A DNA stretch of 51,062 bases from Gammaproteobacteria bacterium (GTDB lineage Bacteria > Pseudomonadota > Gammaproteobacteria > Pseudomonadales > Cellvibrionaceae). The position numbers and the translations under genes are program-made. Where the stretch lies: NCBI GenBank assembly GCA_025362015.1, contig JANYIO010000269.1:1-51062 (forward strand), in the 5' to 3' direction. A model generated the notes under the pieces. That model saw only the letters and a list, made by a program, of their open reading frames with translations, ran no database searches and was not told the DNA's origin. Below are positions 49,142 to 51,062 of this stretch, piece after piece. Positions within the stretch are counted from its first letter, which is position 1. Every line of letters starts with the position of its first letter.

Positions 49142-50011
49142 CTACTCAATATTCTGCACCTGCTCCCGCATTTGCTCAATCAACACCTTTAATTCCACTG
49201 CTGCCTGAGTCGTATCACTCACAATACTTTTAGACGATAAAGTATTTGCTTCGCGATTTAATTCCTGCATTAAAAAATCTAATCGGCGGCCGAGGGATTC
49301 GTCTTGTTTCAGGCTGCGTTTTACTTCGATGACGTGAGTGTCGAGGCGATCCAGTTCTTCATCGACATCTGCTTTTTGTGCGAGTAAAACAATTTCTTGT
49401 TCGAGGCGATCTGGATCTAAATCGACTTGCAGCGCGGCGAGTTTTGCGTGCAATTTTTCGCGTTGGGTTTGTAAAATTTCTGGCAGGCGCGCACGCACGG
49501 CGACAACTTGTGCGGAGACAGCATCGAGCCGGTGTAAAATTAATTGTTCCAGCTCATTACCTTCGCGGGTGCGGTGTTCAATTAAGCCTTCAAGTGCAGA
49601 ATTAAATAATTCCAATACAATGGCTTGCATGGCTTCGCGATCGAGCTCTTGTTTTTGGATAACACCTGGCCATTTGAGAATGTCCAACGCATTGACGGGC
49701 GAGGCTGCATCGCCTAATAAACTATTAATTTGTTGTGCGGCTTTGGTGAGTTGCGCAACGCGGTTGAGGTTAATGCCTAACTCCGCCTCGGCTTCTTGCT
49801 CCCATTGAATCATTAAGCTGGCTTCCACTTTGCCGCGTTGCAATGCTTTGCGCATAGCGTCGCGCAAGTGCGGCTCTATTTCGCGAAAGTCTTCTGGCAG
49901 GCGAAAGCTGGGTTCTAAATAGCGATGGTTAACGCTGCGAATTTCCCAAACGGCGGTGCCCCAGGGGAGTTTGGCTTCACGGCGGGAAAATCCGGTCATG
50001 CTGCGTGGCAT
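49142..50011 (-). CDS. YicC family endoribonuclease
   Basis: A 289-aa protein with N-terminal MTGFSRREA and C-terminal GRRLDFLMQELNREANTLSSKS, both diagnostic of the YicC/YloC family; E. coli YicC takes part in RNA turnover. It is divergent from rph, the standard pairing. The middle part is helical. Confidence 0.93.
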   Translation of the reverse strand: MPRSMTGFSRREAKLPWGTAVWEIRSVNHRYLEPSFRLPEDFREIEPHLRDAMRKALQRGKVEASLMIQWEQEAEAELGINLNRVAQLTKAAQQINSLLGDAASPVNALDILKWPGVIQKQELDREAMQAIVLELFNSALEGLIEHRTREGNELEQLILHRLDAVSAQVVAVRARLPEILQTQREKLHAKLAALQVDLDPDRLEQEIVLLAQKADVDEELDRLDTHVIEVKRSLKQDESLGRRLDFLMQELNREANTLSSKSIVSDTTQAAVELKVLIEQMREQVQNIE

Positions 50012-50158
50012 AGTGTTGTTCCCCTATTAAAAAGTCTTAAATCAATGGTTACTTGTAGCAAAGAGCTGGTAAAGTTCCCGCCCAAATTACCTTCATCAAC
50101 ATAGAAGAGATGGTATCACACCTCCACTCGTGTTCATTTTCAGCAGTAGGATACTAAT

Positions 50159-50881
50159 ATGCAACGCCCAAGCAATAGAACCCCAAACCAATTACGCGAC
50201 ATTCGTATTACCCGCCACTACACCAAACATGCCGAAGGGTCGGTATTGGTGGAGTTTGGCGATACCAAAGTTATTTGTACGGCCAGTGTGGTTTTAGGTG
50301 TGCCGAGTTTTTTACGCGGCCAGGGCCAAGGTTGGGTAACTGCTGAATACGGTATGTTGCCGCGCTCTACCGGTTCGCGGATGGATCGCGAAGCCGCGCG
50401 CGGTAAACAAACGGGTCGCACAGTAGAGATTCAGCGCTTAATTGGCCGCTCATTGCGCGCTGCAATTGATATGACGGCGTTGGGTGAAAACACTATCAAT
50501 ATCGATTGTGATGTAATTCAGGCAGACGGCGGTACACGCACAGCTTCTATCACCGGTGCGTGGGTTGCTTTGGCCGATGCCATTGCACACCTTAAGGCGC
50601 ATGGCAAAGTCGTGGGCGAGCCTCTTAAGCGCGCTATTGCATCAGTGTCCGTTGGGATTTACCAAGGCGTGCCGGTGTTGGATTTGGATTACCCCGAAGA
50701 CTCCGCGGCAGATACGGATATGAATGTGGTGATGGCCAATGACGGTGGCATTATTGAAATTCAAGGCACTGCTGAAGCTGAACCTTTTAGCGAAGCAGAG
50801 TTTGCGGCTATGCTGAGTTTGGCAAAAAAAGGCATTGCAGAATTGCATGCGTTGCAGCAAAAAGCATTGAGTGAAAATTAA
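50159..50881 (+). CDS. rph: ribonuclease PH
   Basis: A phosphorolytic 3'-5' exoribonuclease that trims tRNA 3' ends. [38 protein letters not shown] and [19 protein letters not shown] are typical. Length of 240 aa is normal. It is divergent from yicC. Confidence 0.97.
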   Translation: MQRPSNRTPNQLRDIRITRHYTKHAEGSVLVEFGDTKVICTASVVLGVPSFLRGQGQGWVTAEYGMLPRSTGSRMDREAARGKQTGRTVEIQRLIGRSLRAAIDMTALGENTINIDCDVIQADGGTRTASITGAWVALADAIAHLKAHGKVVGEPLKRAIASVSVGIYQGVPVLDLDYPEDSAADTDMNVVMANDGGIIEIQGTAEAEPFSEAEFAAMLSLAKKGIAELHALQQKALSEN

Positions 50882-50930
50882 TTTTTTTTGTGAATGGTTA
50901 AGAAGCGCGAGTTGTCACCTGAAATATTTT

Positions 50931-50957
50931 CGTCATCCTCGCGCAGCGGGGATCCAG
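50931..50957. repeat. REP-like intergenic hairpin
   Basis: CGTCATCCTCGCGCAGCGGG followed by GATCCAG; ATCCTCGC (50935-50942) pairs with GCGGGGAT (50946-50953) with one U-G, loop GCA. It resembles the dispersed CGTCATTCCCGCG-type hairpins scattered in many proteobacterial genomes. Only one copy is in this window. Confidence 0.45.
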
Positions 50958-50988
50958 TGTTTAAATAGTCAGTCCTGAAAAACTCATT

Positions 50989-51062
50989 TTACGCCAACAA
51001 TAACGGCGCTGGCTTTGCCGGTGCTGTTATAAAATTATTAAATGCGCGCCTTAACTGCTCTA
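50989..51062 (-). CDS. possible C-terminal end of an unidentified gene (partial)
   Basis: On the minus strand the window edge enters an open frame of 23 codons ending EQLRRAFNN...LLLA and a TAA at 50991-50989. The peptide is plausible, but too short to identify; it could be chance. Confidence 0.25.
   Translation of the reverse strand, partial: EQLRRAFNNFITAPAKPAPLLLA

Noticed and set aside
49338-49808. 156-codon plus-strand open frame
   Set aside because: Antisense to yicC, low-complexity Ser/Arg/Cys-rich translation typical of shadow frames.

Overview
The window looks like chromosomal DNA of a gammaproteobacterium close to Cellvibrio (Cellvibrionaceae). The gene blocks follow Pseudomonas order (ruvX-algH-tonB-gshB-pilGHIJK-chpABC; aroE-hemF-tsaC-dprA-LysM // def-fmt-rsmB; rpmB-rpmG, radC, coaBC-algC-argB), the proteins include Crc, AlgC, SlmA and TonB3-like forms, base composition is moderate, and one lipoprotein has the poly-serine stretch typical of Cellvibrio/Saccharophagus-type bacteria. 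The taxonomic call is inference; there is no rRNA gene.

Layout. 1-2.45 kb is AT-rich accessory DNA: the end of a frameshifted DUF2075 ATPase/helicase-like gene, a small unknown gene and a DinJ/YafQ-type toxin-antitoxin pair with its own promoter and operator. 2.45-7.9 kb: mutM, an HDOD-domain signalling protein, ribosomal proteins L33 and L28, radC, coaBC. 7.9-14.4 kb: a membrane-anchored algC, argB, slmA, a DUF4124-like periplasmic protein, pyrE and crc. 14.5-17.6 kb (minus strand): ruvX, algH, tonB, gshB. 17.9-30.8 kb: the complete type IV pilus chemosensory operon pilG-pilH-pilI-pilJ-pilK-chpA-chpB-chpC, followed by a poly-Ser lipoprotein. 31.4-33.4 kb (minus): rsmE, ispA, xseB. 33.4-33.7 kb: a gene-free spacer that I read as a Gac/Rsm-type small RNA gene. 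33.7-38.7 kb (minus): aroE, hemF, tsaC, dprA, LysM protein. 38.8-41.7 kb (plus): def, fmt, rsmB. 41.7-50.0 kb: ridA, spoT, rpoZ, gmk and yicC on the minus strand, interrupted by two accessory insertions (a 506-aa secreted protein; a HTH / RhuM-Fic / HNH cassette). 50.2 kb: rph, then a REP-like hairpin and the edge of another gene.

The most interesting signal is the apparent CsrA/RsmA-sequestering RNA between xseB and aroE (about 33585-33721, plus strand). It has an upstream 18-bp sequence matching 10 of the 12 fixed positions of the GacA box (TGTAAG-N6-CTTACA), a plausible -10, five GGA motifs within about 40 nt (one in the loop of a perfect hairpin), and a strong intrinsic terminator. It codes for nothing convincing. 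Together with crc and the Pil-Chp system, it suggests a Pseudomonas-like post-transcriptional and surface-sensing control layer. Other points worth checking are a frameshift in the DUF2075 gene, a 28-bp perfect palindrome upstream of the toxin-antitoxin operon, 35-residue acidic tandem repeats in ChpA, a 20-bp-stem hairpin between the lipoprotein and rsmE, and phased A-tracts upstream of rpmB.
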